From Citrobacter amalonaticus (lineage in GTDB: Bacteria > Pseudomonadota > Gammaproteobacteria > Enterobacterales > Enterobacteriaceae), in assembly GCF_018323885.1 (NCBI RefSeq), contig NZ_AP024585.1, positions 62,001 through 126,000 of the forward strand: a stretch of DNA of 64,000 nt, written 5' to 3'. Position numbers and translations under genes: made by a program. The notes beneath the pieces were generated by a model, which was not told the origin of the DNA, did no database searches, and saw only the letters and a list, made by a program, of their open reading frames with translations. Shown one piece after another: positions 42,249 to 50,830 of this stretch. Each line of letters begins with the position of its first letter. Within the stretch, counting starts at the first letter, position 1.

Positions 42249-44206
42249 CCTGGAATCCAATGAGTCGTCTGGCTCTGCCATTATGTGGTCTGTTGCTCAG
42301 CGGGCATGTATTTGCCGCTGATGGCGACAAACCTCTGCTCCAGGAAGGTAAGAAAACGTTATATCAACGTGTTCTCACTACCCCGGGCTGCAAACTTGGG
42401 ACTGCCGCAGGTGATGATAAAGGTCAGCTACAGCCGGCCTTCAGTAGCCTGTATGTTTATCAAAAAGAAGATGCAAACGGCCAGAGCTGGCTTAAGGTCG
42501 GGCCGGATAGCTTTGGTAAAACTATAGGCTGGTTACCAAAGTCATGTACCGTCGACTGGAAAATGCAGCTCACATTGGCATTTACCAACCCGGCAAACCG
42601 TGACCGTTTGCTGTTCTTTAAAGAGAGAAAAAGCCTTGATGATATTCTCTCTGCCCCCGATCCCGTATCGCTGGTTGCCCCACTTCGCGCCAAGTTAAAA
42701 CGGGATGGCCACGCCGAAGGTATTCAGGCTGAAGAGCCCGAATATTTTGTCGATCTGCAAAAGCAGTTTTATCTGCTGCCAATCCTGAGCGGTGAAGAGG
42801 TCATGACCGAAGATGGCTTCTATACACGCCTGCTTAACGTAGCCTCCGTCAGTAAAGCTGAAACGGATAAAAAACAAGAAGATAACGTAAATCAATTGAA
42901 AGGGTTTAACGCCTCAGTGGTCTTCGTTATTGACTCAACCATTTCAATGGGGCCTTACATTGAGCGCACCAAAGAAGCGGTTAATAAGATCTATGGCAAG
43001 ATCAAACAAGAGCATCTGGATGGGCAGGTTAAGTTTGGGTTGATCTCATTTCGCTCGAATACCAAAGCCGTTCCGGGCCTTGAGTACCGCACAAAGATTT
43101 ACGCAGATCCTAACCATGTGAAAGATGGTACGGATTTCCTGAAGAAAGTCGCTGATTTAAAAGAAGCGAAAGTCTCCAGTTCTCTGTATGACGAGGATGC
43201 GTATTCCGGCGTGCTATCAGCTATTGATGACATTGACTGGAGCCCGTTTGGCGCTCGTTACATGGTCCTGATTACCGATGCAGGTGCTATTGACGGTAGC
43301 AACAAGCTGTCAGGTACCGGTCTGGATGCCAGCCAGCTTCGCCTTGAGGCGGGTAACCGCGGTATTGCTATCTATACGCTGCACCTAAAAACATCAGGCG
43401 GCAAAGATAACCATGCCAAAGCCGAAAGCCAGTACCGCGATCTCTCCAATTTTGACAGCACCCAGTCCAACCTTTACCAGGCCGTAAATGCCGGTGATAT
43501 CAAGATGTTTGGCCAGCAGGTAGATGCGCTAGCCTCCGCCATTACTGAGCAGGTTAAATCCGCTTACATGGGTGATGCTGCGATTGGTAGTGCGCTTTAC
43601 GCGAAAGACGATGGACAGAAACTGACACCGGAACAAAAGCTGCTTCAGGATACGGCATTAATTGGACATGCCATGCAGTTGGCCTATCTGGGTAAGCGTA
43701 ACAGCACACAAGCCCCGTTAGTCTTTCAGGCATGGATTAGCGACCGCGACCTGATTAAGCAAAACATTCCTACCACCGACGTTCGTGTTCTCTTGACCAA
43801 AGGTCAGCTAAGCGACTTAAGCGATGCTGTCAGCCAGATCCTTAAAGCAGCAAATGAGGGGATGATCTCACCGACCAAAATGTTTGAGCAACTGCGTACT
43901 GTTGCGGCAACCATGGGTGCTGATCCTAACCAGCTGAAACAACAGGACAATGCCCGCATTGGCGATCTGGGGGTGCTGGGAGAATATCTGGCCGATCTTC
44001 CCTATAAGAGCGATGTCCTGAACCTCGACGAAGAGACCTGGAAAAGCTGGGATGGATTGTCACAGGAGAAATTTATCCGCACGCTGTCATCTAAACTGCG
44101 TCATTACCAAAAATATAACGCCGATGTTGATCGCTGGGTTGAGCTGGCAAAAGGAAGCGATCCGCGCGATCGCGTTTATCCCATCCCGCTGGAAATGATG
44201 CCCTGA
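42245..44206 (+). CDS. Periplasmic von Willebrand factor A domain protein
   Basis: Protein of 653 residues with a signal peptide (LALPLCGLLLSGHVFAADG, cleavage near 24). Residues 30-105 look SH3-like (SSLYVYQKEDANGQSWLKVG; IGWLPKSC). Residues 222-430 form a vWA domain with MIDAS DSTIS at 230-234 and a later metal-site motif VLITDAGAIDG. The C-terminal 200 residues are helical. The family resembles the vWA parts of PpkA/TerY-type proteins. The ATG overlaps the previous stop (ATGA), and its own stop overlaps the ABC gene (TGATG). Confidence 0.82.
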   Translation: MTWNPMSRLALPLCGLLLSGHVFAADGDKPLLQEGKKTLYQRVLTTPGCKLGTAAGDDKGQLQPAFSSLYVYQKEDANGQSWLKVGPDSFGKTIGWLPKSCTVDWKMQLTLAFTNPANRDRLLFFKERKSLDDILSAPDPVSLVAPLRAKLKRDGHAEGIQAEEPEYFVDLQKQFYLLPILSGEEVMTEDGFYTRLLNVASVSKAETDKKQEDNVNQLKGFNASVVFVIDSTISMGPYIERTKEAVNKIYGKIKQEHLDGQVKFGLISFRSNTKAVPGLEYRTKIYADPNHVKDGTDFLKKVADLKEAKVSSSLYDEDAYSGVLSAIDDIDWSPFGARYMVLITDAGAIDGSNKLSGTGLDASQLRLEAGNRGIAIYTLHLKTSGGKDNHAKAESQYRDLSNFDSTQSNLYQAVNAGDIKMFGQQVDALASAITEQVKSAYMGDAAIGSALYAKDDGQKLTPEQKLLQDTALIGHAMQLAYLGKRNSTQAPLVFQAWISDRDLIKQNIPTTDVRVLLTKGQLSDLSDAVSQILKAANEGMISPTKMFEQLRTVAATMGADPNQLKQQDNARIGDLGVLGEYLADLPYKSDVLNLDEETWKSWDGLSQEKFIRTLSSKLRHYQKYNADVDRWVELAKGSDPRDRVYPIPLEMMP

Positions 44207-44931
44207 TGCTGCGCATAGAAGAGTTGTGCGTTGTTCGTGGTCAGGGCAGTCATGCTCACCGGGTTTACCTGCCGCAGCTCACGCTGCGGTCAGGCCAGGT
44301 GGTCGCGGTCACAGGTGAAAGTGGATGTGGTAAAAGCACGCTACTGGAAGCCATCGGCTTATTACTGCAACCCAGTAAAATCGGGTGCTTCGAGCTGGAC
44401 GAAGGTGCACAGCAATTTGATATCGCAACGCTGATACAGGATGAACAACATAATGAACTGGCGGGTATTCGCGCCCGCCAGCTTGGCTTTGTGTTGCAAA
44501 ATGGGGGGTTGCTTCCCTATCTGAGCGTCAAAGATAACATCCTTCTGCCGTGCCAGTTGCTGGGATTACGCCCCGACAACGCGCTGCTGGACAGAGTAAT
44601 CGATGCTCTCAAACTTGCGCCATTATTGGCTAAATATCCAACGCAGTTGTCGTTTGGTGAACGACAGAGAACCGCTTTCGCACGTGCGATATTGCACCGT
44701 CCAAAACTGGTACTGGCTGATGAACCAACAGCCGCACTTGATCCCTACAACGCAAAGAAATTATTTAGCCTGTTTATTGAGTTGGTCCGCCAGGAAGGCA
44801 TGATGGCGCTGATTGTTTGCCACGACTGGCCACTGGTACAACATTTCAATTTACCCTGTTTAACTGCCCAGCCTGAACCGTTAGTGGCATCGTCGAAGCA
44901 CGAACAGGGAGGAACCTATTTTGTCCTTTAA
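44206..44931 (+). CDS. ABC transporter ATPase, LolD/MacB-like
   Basis: Cytoplasmic ATPase of 241 residues: Walker A GESGCGKST (about 38-46), Q-loop FVLQNGGLLPYLS, signature LSFGERQR, Walker B LVLADEPTAALDP and switch His in VCHDWP. It belongs to the LolD/FtsE/MacB group, which powers mechanotransmission across the inner membrane rather than classical transport. It is paired with the permease gene it overlaps by 11 bases. Confidence 0.88.
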   Translation: MLRIEELCVVRGQGSHAHRVYLPQLTLRSGQVVAVTGESGCGKSTLLEAIGLLLQPSKIGCFELDEGAQQFDIATLIQDEQHNELAGIRARQLGFVLQNGGLLPYLSVKDNILLPCQLLGLRPDNALLDRVIDALKLAPLLAKYPTQLSFGERQRTAFARAILHRPKLVLADEPTAALDPYNAKKLFSLFIELVRQEGMMALIVCHDWPLVQHFNLPCLTAQPEPLVASSKHEQGGTYFVL

Positions 44932-46135
44932 CCGAGCCAGACTGCTGGGCCGCCTGGCTATGCAAGACCTGTGGCACGATCGCATCATTTCTTTTTGCAT
45001 CGTCTCTTCTCTCGTCGCTGTCATCGCACCTTTATTACTTCTTTTCGGTTTGCGTTTTGGGATTGTGAACCAGCTGCAAGAAGATCTGGCCAGTGACCCT
45101 CGCAACCTGGAAATCCGTATGCTGAGTAGCGGCAGCTACAACCAAAACTGGATCGAAGAGTTACGGCAGCGACCCGATGTGGGTTTCGCCATCGGGCAAA
45201 CGCGTTCGCTAAATACGCTTGCTGACCTGCAAACAGACAGCACACATTTCATTGAGAACGCTGAAGTTATTCCAACAGACTCAGGGGACCCTTTACTCAA
45301 GTCCCTTGAACTCCATCAGGAAAACGAGGTTGTCATTACTCAGGAAGCCGCACGTAAATTAGCGGTCAGTGTCGGTGATTCGCTCTCTTTGCGAGTAAGC
45401 AGAATGCTTGATGAACGCCGGGAATGGGGACGAAAAAGCGTTACCGTCGTGGGGATTTTGCCTGCGACCTATTTTAATCGTGCCGCGATCTTTACCCAGC
45501 CTTCGTTATTGCTGGCGCTTGAACATTTCCGCGATGGCTTTGCGGTAACCGGGTTGGGGATGGCCAGCGGTGCGCAGCTTGACGGTAAACCACCGCTCTA
45601 CGCACGCGCCAGATTATACGCCCGCGATATTGATCAGGTTGCCAGCCTTGAGCGCGATCTCCGGGAACAGCGCATCGAAACCGCCAGCCGTCTGGCTGAT
45701 ATAGAAAATGTGAAAAGCATCAATCGGGTTTTGGGCATTATTTTTAATACCATTGCCGCCACTGCACTGGTTGGCTGTATTGCCTCACTTATTGGCTCAT
45801 TTATCGCGAATGTTGACCGCAAACGTAAACATATTGCTGTCCTCCGCCTGCTCGGTTTTACCCGTCCCGCAGTGGGTGCCTATGTGATTTTTCAAGGCTG
45901 TCTTCTTAGTCTGGTGGCTTATATCGGCGGCTTTGCGATCTACCTTTTAGCCAGTCAGGTCTTTAACCAGGCGTTAGCGGGCAGTCAGGCAACAGATCAA
46001 ATGATTTGTAAGATCACCCCGTTGCACGGCCTCGTCGCTCTGATACTCACCATTGTCGTGGCGACACTGGTCGCCGGCATTGGTGCCTGGCGCGCCATTA
46101 ATATTGAACCTGCGCAGAGCCTGCGCGAGGCATAA
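44921..46135 (+). CDS. FtsX/LolC-like ABC permease
   Basis: Inner-membrane permease of 404 residues with the four-helix MacB/LolC layout: helix 1 near 22-45 (FCIVSSLVAVIAPLLLLFGL), a periplasmic domain 50-265, then helices near 275-295, 320-345 and 370-395. It ends IGAWRAINIEPAQSLREA, the conserved FtsX-family tail. The start is TTG at 44921 after GGGAGG; no ATG is nearby. With the ATPase it could move a lipoprotein or transmit force to the periplasmic vWA and lipoprotein partners. Confidence 0.82.
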   Translation: MSFNRARLLGRLAMQDLWHDRIISFCIVSSLVAVIAPLLLLFGLRFGIVNQLQEDLASDPRNLEIRMLSSGSYNQNWIEELRQRPDVGFAIGQTRSLNTLADLQTDSTHFIENAEVIPTDSGDPLLKSLELHQENEVVITQEAARKLAVSVGDSLSLRVSRMLDERREWGRKSVTVVGILPATYFNRAAIFTQPSLLLALEHFRDGFAVTGLGMASGAQLDGKPPLYARARLYARDIDQVASLERDLREQRIETASRLADIENVKSINRVLGIIFNTIAATALVGCIASLIGSFIANVDRKRKHIAVLRLLGFTRPAVGAYVIFQGCLLSLVAYIGGFAIYLLASQVFNQALAGSQATDQMICKITPLHGLVALILTIVVATLVAGIGAWRAINIEPAQSLREA

Positions 46136-46183
46136 CCCATATTCCTACTTGCCCAAGGCATTTATCATTTGCGGAGAACGTTC

Positions 46184-47752
46184 ATGACCCTTACCCCTTC
46201 CACATTATCACGCTGGCTGGCGCTGGCTCTGCTGGTGAAGATGTCGCCCGTGCTGGCCGAACCGTGGGCAGAGAAAATCTATAACCCCAAGCCGGATAGC
46301 GAAGATATTATTTTGCCCATGCCCTGTGAAGGTGCCATGGTATTCCGTCAGGTAGAGATCCCGGTCTCGGGCCCTCTGGATGATATGCCGATCACCTTAG
46401 GAGAAGATGGCGGAGAATGGGGGTTTGTTGAACACAGTTATCCAACCTTTATCGCCGGTAGCTTTACCGAAAGCAAAAAAAGCAAAGGTCGTTACTATTT
46501 GATGGCCAAATATGAACTGACAGCATTGCAATACCAGGCATTAACCAGCGGTACCTGCCCCACGCCATCACGTAAGTTAAGCATCGCAGAAACCAATATC
46601 AGTTGGTTCGATGCGGTAAATTTTGCCGATAAATATAACCAGTGGTTACGCACGAATGCTCTCGACAAATTACCGAAAGAGGATGGCAACCCTGGATTTT
46701 TACGCCTGCCCACTGAAGTAGAATGGGAATTTGCAGCACGCGGCGGCCTCAAGGTAAACAGTGCGGAATTCCGTGATTCCCACTACCCGATGGATGACAT
46801 GAAAAATTATGAGTGGTATTCCGGTTCGCAGTCCTCTAACGGCAAAGTACAGCTTATTGGGCTGTTGAACCCTAACCCCCTCGGCCTACACGATATGCTG
46901 GGCAACGTCTCTGAGATGATGTTCACCCCGTTCTATCTCAATAAAATCAACAGACTTCACGGCCAGGCTGGTGGTTTTGTGGTTCGCGGAGGCAGCGTCA
47001 TCTCGAATGAATCAGAGATCCGTAGCGCGACCCGTAAAGAAATTAACTACTACGATGAAGCCCATCCTTTCACCAGCAAAACCACCGGATTGCGTCTGGT
47101 TCTGGTCTCTCCGACCATTACATCAACAGACCGAGTGAAACAGCTGGAGAAAAATTGGGCTACTCTCGGTGCAGATAAACCGGGCATAGATAAGAGCAAA
47201 GACGCCCCCACAGACACCGCAAAAGCGCTGGGAAGCTTGGCATCAGGCGTTGAAGACACAGAGCTGAAAAAGAAACTGAAGGATCTGGAAAATCAGCTCC
47301 GCGCCAGTAATCAGCAACAGCAGGAAGAACGGGCACAATCGATCCGCGCCAGCCTTAACCTCGGCTCCTTCCTTTGCACAAAATTGCAGGATGATGGCCG
47401 CTTTCTTGACTTCCTCAATCACAACTATGAATTGCTGTGTAAGGATAAAGATGACAGTGATAAAAATTGCGCGATCCGAAAAACAAAACTTGGCGAGCAA
47501 ACAGATCGCCTGCAACAACTGACGAGTTACTACGCCAGTAGTCTGGTTGATTCAGCCACGCTTTATGGTCAGGAAGGTCTGAAACACGAAGTGACGGTTT
47601 TCGATCAAATGCTCACCCTGAACAAACGTCTTGCAGGTCTTAAGCCATTTCTCGCCGCGCACTGGCAGAATCAGCAAAAATATCTGGCAAACGGGAAAAT
47701 TGATACCGCCGGGTGGCTGGATACTTGTAAGCAAATTAAAAGCGGAAATTAA
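46184..47752 (+). CDS. Periplasmic formylglycine-generating-enzyme-like (SUMF1) protein
   Basis: Protein of 522 residues from the ATG at 46184, after GCGGAGAACG; a start five codons earlier is less well placed. Signal peptide about 1-25 (WLALALLVKMSPVLA). The FGE/C-type-lectin-like domain runs from about 85 to 310: YYLMAKYELTALQYQAL, ISWFDAVNFADKYNQWL, RLPTEVEWEFAARGG, PNPLGLHDMLGNVSEMMF, GFVVRGGSVIS, GLRLVLV. The usual GNVWEW box reads GNVSEM. A coiled coil (about 355-385) and a Cys-containing helical C-terminus follow. Many such proteins bind partners rather than make formylglycine. Confidence 0.8.
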   Translation: MTLTPSTLSRWLALALLVKMSPVLAEPWAEKIYNPKPDSEDIILPMPCEGAMVFRQVEIPVSGPLDDMPITLGEDGGEWGFVEHSYPTFIAGSFTESKKSKGRYYLMAKYELTALQYQALTSGTCPTPSRKLSIAETNISWFDAVNFADKYNQWLRTNALDKLPKEDGNPGFLRLPTEVEWEFAARGGLKVNSAEFRDSHYPMDDMKNYEWYSGSQSSNGKVQLIGLLNPNPLGLHDMLGNVSEMMFTPFYLNKINRLHGQAGGFVVRGGSVISNESEIRSATRKEINYYDEAHPFTSKTTGLRLVLVSPTITSTDRVKQLEKNWATLGADKPGIDKSKDAPTDTAKALGSLASGVEDTELKKKLKDLENQLRASNQQQQEERAQSIRASLNLGSFLCTKLQDDGRFLDFLNHNYELLCKDKDDSDKNCAIRKTKLGEQTDRLQQLTSYYASSLVDSATLYGQEGLKHEVTVFDQMLTLNKRLAGLKPFLAAHWQNQQKYLANGKIDTAGWLDTCKQIKSGN

Positions 47753-47798
47753 TCTCACACAACGATTAAACACACATGTTTATTAAGGAGTGAAGAAC

Positions 47799-48299
47799 GT
47801 GAAGTTTAGCTTAAAAATTGCGGTACTAGTTTTAGGCTGTATTGCCGCCGCCCAGACATCTTTTGCCGAGACCTATAGTTCAGAGGATCAGGAACAATTA
47901 ACTCTTGAGTGTCTGCTAACCAATAATAAATTTGCCAGCGCTTTTATTGCCCAGGATGCTGCCGGATATGCTCTGGGAACAGCATCTTCTCCTATTGCGG
48001 AGCTGAATCTTGTCACTAATCAGCCGGGAGTCACAGCGTATTACAGCGCAGAAACGATCGCCGGAGGATCTTTATATTGGATTCGCATCGTAAAAGGGGT
48101 CTATGAATATATTGTTTACGACAAAGAGCAACACGGTGATATGTCTGGCGTCGTCGTCACAAAAAATGGGAAAAAAGTATTCCACAAAGATTGTAAAGAA
48201 CCAATCAAGGTAGGTACACAAAGCGACAGTAGTATCTTTAGCCGGGTGGCACAGGAAGATGCTGAAGGCGATCGTATTATCGACTTAATCAATAAGTAA
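47799..48299 (+). CDS. Small secreted protein at the end of the srf operon
   Basis: Protein of 166 residues from the GTG at 47799, eight bases after AAGGAG; an in-frame GTG at 47790 lies inside that sequence. Signal peptide KFSLKIAVLVLGCIAAAQTSFA, cleavage near 23. The mature protein is beta-rich with two Cys (LECLLTNN, HKDCKEP), probably one disulfide. Not recognised. It follows the FGE-like gene by 46 bases, so it is likely part of the operon. Confidence 0.65.
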   Translation: MKFSLKIAVLVLGCIAAAQTSFAETYSSEDQEQLTLECLLTNNKFASAFIAQDAAGYALGTASSPIAELNLVTNQPGVTAYYSAETIAGGSLYWIRIVKGVYEYIVYDKEQHGDMSGVVVTKNGKKVFHKDCKEPIKVGTQSDSSIFSRVAQEDAEGDRIIDLINK

Positions 48300-48322
48300 T
48301 ATACGTGCGCCAGATCAGACAG

Positions 48323-48342
48323 GGGATATCGTAGGATATCCC
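48323..48342 (+). terminator. Hairpin after the srf operon
   Basis: An 8-bp stem GGGATATC/GATATCCC with a 4-base loop lies 24 bases after the last stop. No T-run follows, so termination is uncertain. Confidence 0.4.
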
Positions 48343-48434
48343 TTGCAGAAATAGGTGTGATGTGAGCCTGTAATTTAAATTGTGTATCTGCCTATTTTTG
48401 ATATGTTCACTCAATTAATGGAGATAGATAAATT

Positions 48435-48800
48435 ATGGACGATAAGAAACTCAAAGCCCTTTCGGCTGAACTGGCTAAAGGTCTTAAAACCAAAGATGTC
48501 TGGGGAGATAAATTCCGCAAATTAGTAAAAGCTGGTGTGCGCACGGGGAATATCTCAATACGTTCTTCGGCTACCCAGCGGATATCCGCAAGGCCATTTA
48601 CATGACCAACGCTATAGTATTGCTGAACAGCGTAATCCGACAGGCGATAAAGAAGCGTAAGGTGTTCCCAACAGATAACTCAGTACGAAAAGTGATTTAT
48701 CTGGCGATCCTGGCTGCATCGAAAAAACGGAGTATGCCGATCCAGAACTGGCGGCTGGCGATGAACCGTTTTATTATTGAGTCGACTGAGCGATCACCTT
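48435..48800 (+). pseudogene. IS256-family transposase remnant with internal deletion
   Basis: The first codons MDDKKLKALSAELAKGLKT match the N-terminus of IS256-type transposases. After about 35 codons the sequence jumps to the C-terminal part in another frame: FFGYPADIRKAIYMTNAI, LNSVIRQAIKKRKVFPTDNS, MPIQNWRLAMNRFIIE. The catalytic middle is deleted. AGTTACACAGAATTACTGGC (about 48813-48832) may be the right inverted repeat. Confidence 0.72.
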
Positions 48801-48932
48801 TAATACGATGGCAGTTACACAGAATTACTGGCAGGCTCAAAATACCTTATGCCAGTAATTCGGAGCTTTTTAAAAAAATTTCATAAAGTTTTCAGCGGCC
48901 ATCTAGCAGTAAAGATGGCTATCTTGCTTGTT

Positions 48933-50147
48933 TTATGCTGTCTTCTCAAATTTCCCTTCGACTATAATTCCACCTTTCCCCAACTCACTAATATAATTCG
49001 CATACCACTGCATCATCTCCCTACGCCCATCAAGATACTGCGCATGGTTATACGTCCCGCGAATCGCGTTCTTATCAACATGCGCAAGCTGCGTTTCAAT
49101 CCATGCTGAGTTAAAACCCTGCTCATGTAGAATGGTGCTCATCGTGTGGCGGAAGCCATGCCCCGTCAGTCTGCCTTTATATCCCAACAACTCAATAACC
49201 TGATTGATGCTTTCCTTGCTGATAGGCTTGCGAGGATCGTTCCTGCCGATAAAGACCAGCGGGTGATGTTTTGATATCGGCTCAAGTTGCTTAAACAGTG
49301 CAATAACCTGCTCTGATAGCGGCACAATATGAGGCCGCTTCATCTTCATCACTTCTGCTGGGATCTCCCACAATTTTGTCTCAAAATCGATATCCTCCCA
49401 GCGTGCGAAACGTAATTCTTGCGTGCGTACACCGGTTAACATAATGATTTGAGTAGCTGTCTTCGTTATAATGCTACCGGTATAACCCGCCAGGTCGTTA
49501 AGGAAGTGAGGAAGTTCATTGGCCGTAAGGAAGGGGAAATGTACTTTTTTCGGCGTAGCTAACGCGCTGGCAAGGTCGGGGGCGGGGTTGTAGTCAGCTC
49601 TGCCAGTGACAATTGCATAGCGGAACACCTCGCCACAGCGCTGGCGGACCTTGCGCATTTTCTCCAGTGCTCCGCGTTTTTCCATTTTACGCAGGGCCTC
49701 CAGCAACTCCATTGGTTTGATTTCAGCAATAGAGCGCTTGCCGATGTAGGGAAAGATATCTTTTTCAAAGGTATCGATGATTTCATCACGATAACGTAAT
49801 GACCAGCGATCGGATTTCGTTTGATGCCATTCGCGGGCAACGGCCTCGAAAGTGTTTTTCAAGCTCATTTGCTGAGCCACTTTCTCTTCTTTCTTTACTT
49901 CGCCCGGGTCGCTTCCAGCAGCGAGGATTTTTCTGGCTTCGCTGCGTTTTTCGCGTGCGTCGGCCAGCGAAACATCGGGGTATACGCCAATAGAAAGCAT
50001 CTTTTCTTTACCAGCGAAGCGGTACTTTATACGCCAGTATTTAGAACCATTAGCGTTAATCAGCAGATACATACCGCCGCCATCAGCCAGCTTATAAGGC
50101 TTTTCTTTTGGCTTTGCGGTTTTCACTTTAACATCGGTTAGCGCCAT
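48933..50147 (-). CDS. P4-type site-specific integrase of the selC island
   Basis: Tyrosine recombinase of 404 residues. N-terminal arm-binding domain (MALTDVKVKTAKPKEKPYKL; DGGGMYLLINANGSKYWR), SAM-like core-binding domain, and catalytic residues Arg in MLTGVRTQELRFARW, His-x-x-Arg in HGFRHTMSTI, His in QLAHVDKN and Tyr in GTYNHAQYL. All appear intact. It lies 300 bases from the selC 3' end and reads away from it, as P4-like integrases do. The start at 50147 follows GGAGAATGTC. Confidence 0.93.
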   Translation of the reverse strand: MALTDVKVKTAKPKEKPYKLADGGGMYLLINANGSKYWRIKYRFAGKEKMLSIGVYPDVSLADAREKRSEARKILAAGSDPGEVKKEEKVAQQMSLKNTFEAVAREWHQTKSDRWSLRYRDEIIDTFEKDIFPYIGKRSIAEIKPMELLEALRKMEKRGALEKMRKVRQRCGEVFRYAIVTGRADYNPAPDLASALATPKKVHFPFLTANELPHFLNDLAGYTGSIITKTATQIIMLTGVRTQELRFARWEDIDFETKLWEIPAEVMKMKRPHIVPLSEQVIALFKQLEPISKHHPLVFIGRNDPRKPISKESINQVIELLGYKGRLTGHGFRHTMSTILHEQGFNSAWIETQLAHVDKNAIRGTYNHAQYLDGRREMMQWYANYISELGKGGIIVEGKFEKTA

Positions 50148-50210
50148 GACATTCTCCGGCTTTTGATGAATCCATTCTCCTGTGGGGATTTCCGCCAGTA
50201 ACTAATATGA

Positions 50211-50337
50211 TACCCCCAATTAATCCCTTTTATAACAAATATGTCGTCAAAACCCATTGTTATAACTCACATTTTTGCCATTATGGGGGTGCTGTCATTT
50301 TAATGGTGAATAGTACCCCCTAATACACCCCCAAAAA
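50211..50337. promoter_or_regulatory. Candidate integrase arm sites between int and selC
   Basis: Repeated ACCCCC cores: TACCCCCAAT (50211-50220), ATGGGGGTGCT in reverse (50283-50292), TACCCCCTAA and ACACCCCCAAAAA (50313-50337). They match the core found near attL at 14639-14660 and overlap the probable integrase promoter. Confidence 0.5.
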
Positions 50338-50446
50338 CCGCTTGATGCAGGTTGAAGTCGATTGACCTATGGATACAAGGAATACTTGATATATAAGGGA
50401 TTACAAAGGGGGTTGTTGACTTCGGGATAGTTCAGTAGAAGCTAAT

Positions 50447-50467
50447 TGGCGGAAGATCACAGGAGTC
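50447..50467. repeat. Right attachment site (attR) within selC
   Basis: TGGCGGAAGATCACAGGAGTC is the 3' end of selC including CCA and is the partner of the copy at 14562-14581. Integration keeps the tRNA intact. Confidence 0.85.
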
Positions 50468-50541
50468 GAACCTGCCCGGGACCGCTGGCGGCCCCAACTG
50501 GATTTGAAGTCCAGCCGCCTCACCGGAGACGACGATCTTCC
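50447..50541 (-). tRNA. selC: tRNA-Sec (selenocysteine, UCA anticodon)
   Basis: The minus strand reads GGAAGATCGTCGTCTCCGGT and continues to an encoded CCA. It has 95 bases with the long acceptor/T arm and long variable arm of tRNA-Sec. The anticodon TCA sits in CTGGACTTCAAATCCAG. It is a classical island insertion site. Confidence 0.97.
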
Positions 50542-50830
50542 GCGCCTGCATTGCTACATGGAGGCGGGGCGCATTATAGCTACTTCCTGACGTTTCCACA
50601 CCCCCTCACTCACTTTTTTAACTTCCCTTTCTCTTTACTATGATCGGTTTCATATAAATCCTCATAAATTCCTCTAGTTACATTTCCTCACATCTTCTGG
50701 CGCAACCGCGATCACAGAAAACAAGAATCGTAATTTGATAACGAGATATCGGAATATTCGCAGCCAACGGGATGGTTTACAAAAACGGTAACCGGTACCA
50801 GTGCGCATGGGAGCGCGAAAAGGATGTGTT

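Larger units (their letters stand above)
14562..50467. mobile_element. Genomic island integrated at selC, about 36 kb
   Basis: Bounded by a direct repeat of the selC 3' end (14562-14581 and 50447-50467) with a P4-type integrase next to the tRNA. Contents are CP4-like prophage genes, a type IV toxin-antitoxin pair, antirestriction genes, orphan CDI modules, transposase relics and the srf operon. Base composition is visibly more AT-rich and uneven than in the flanking core. Mixed strands and many frameshifted genes suggest growth by several acquisitions. The left end may be older than the right, because the two repeat copies differ by one base. Confidence 0.85.

Noticed and set aside
50446..50643. 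Plus-strand open frame across selC
   Set aside because: It is the reverse complement of the tRNA gene and its flank.
50780..50800. Palindrome-like GGTAACCGGTACC upstream of yicJ, suggestive of a LacI-type operator
   Set aside because: The symmetry is imperfect and no LacI-family regulator is nearby.
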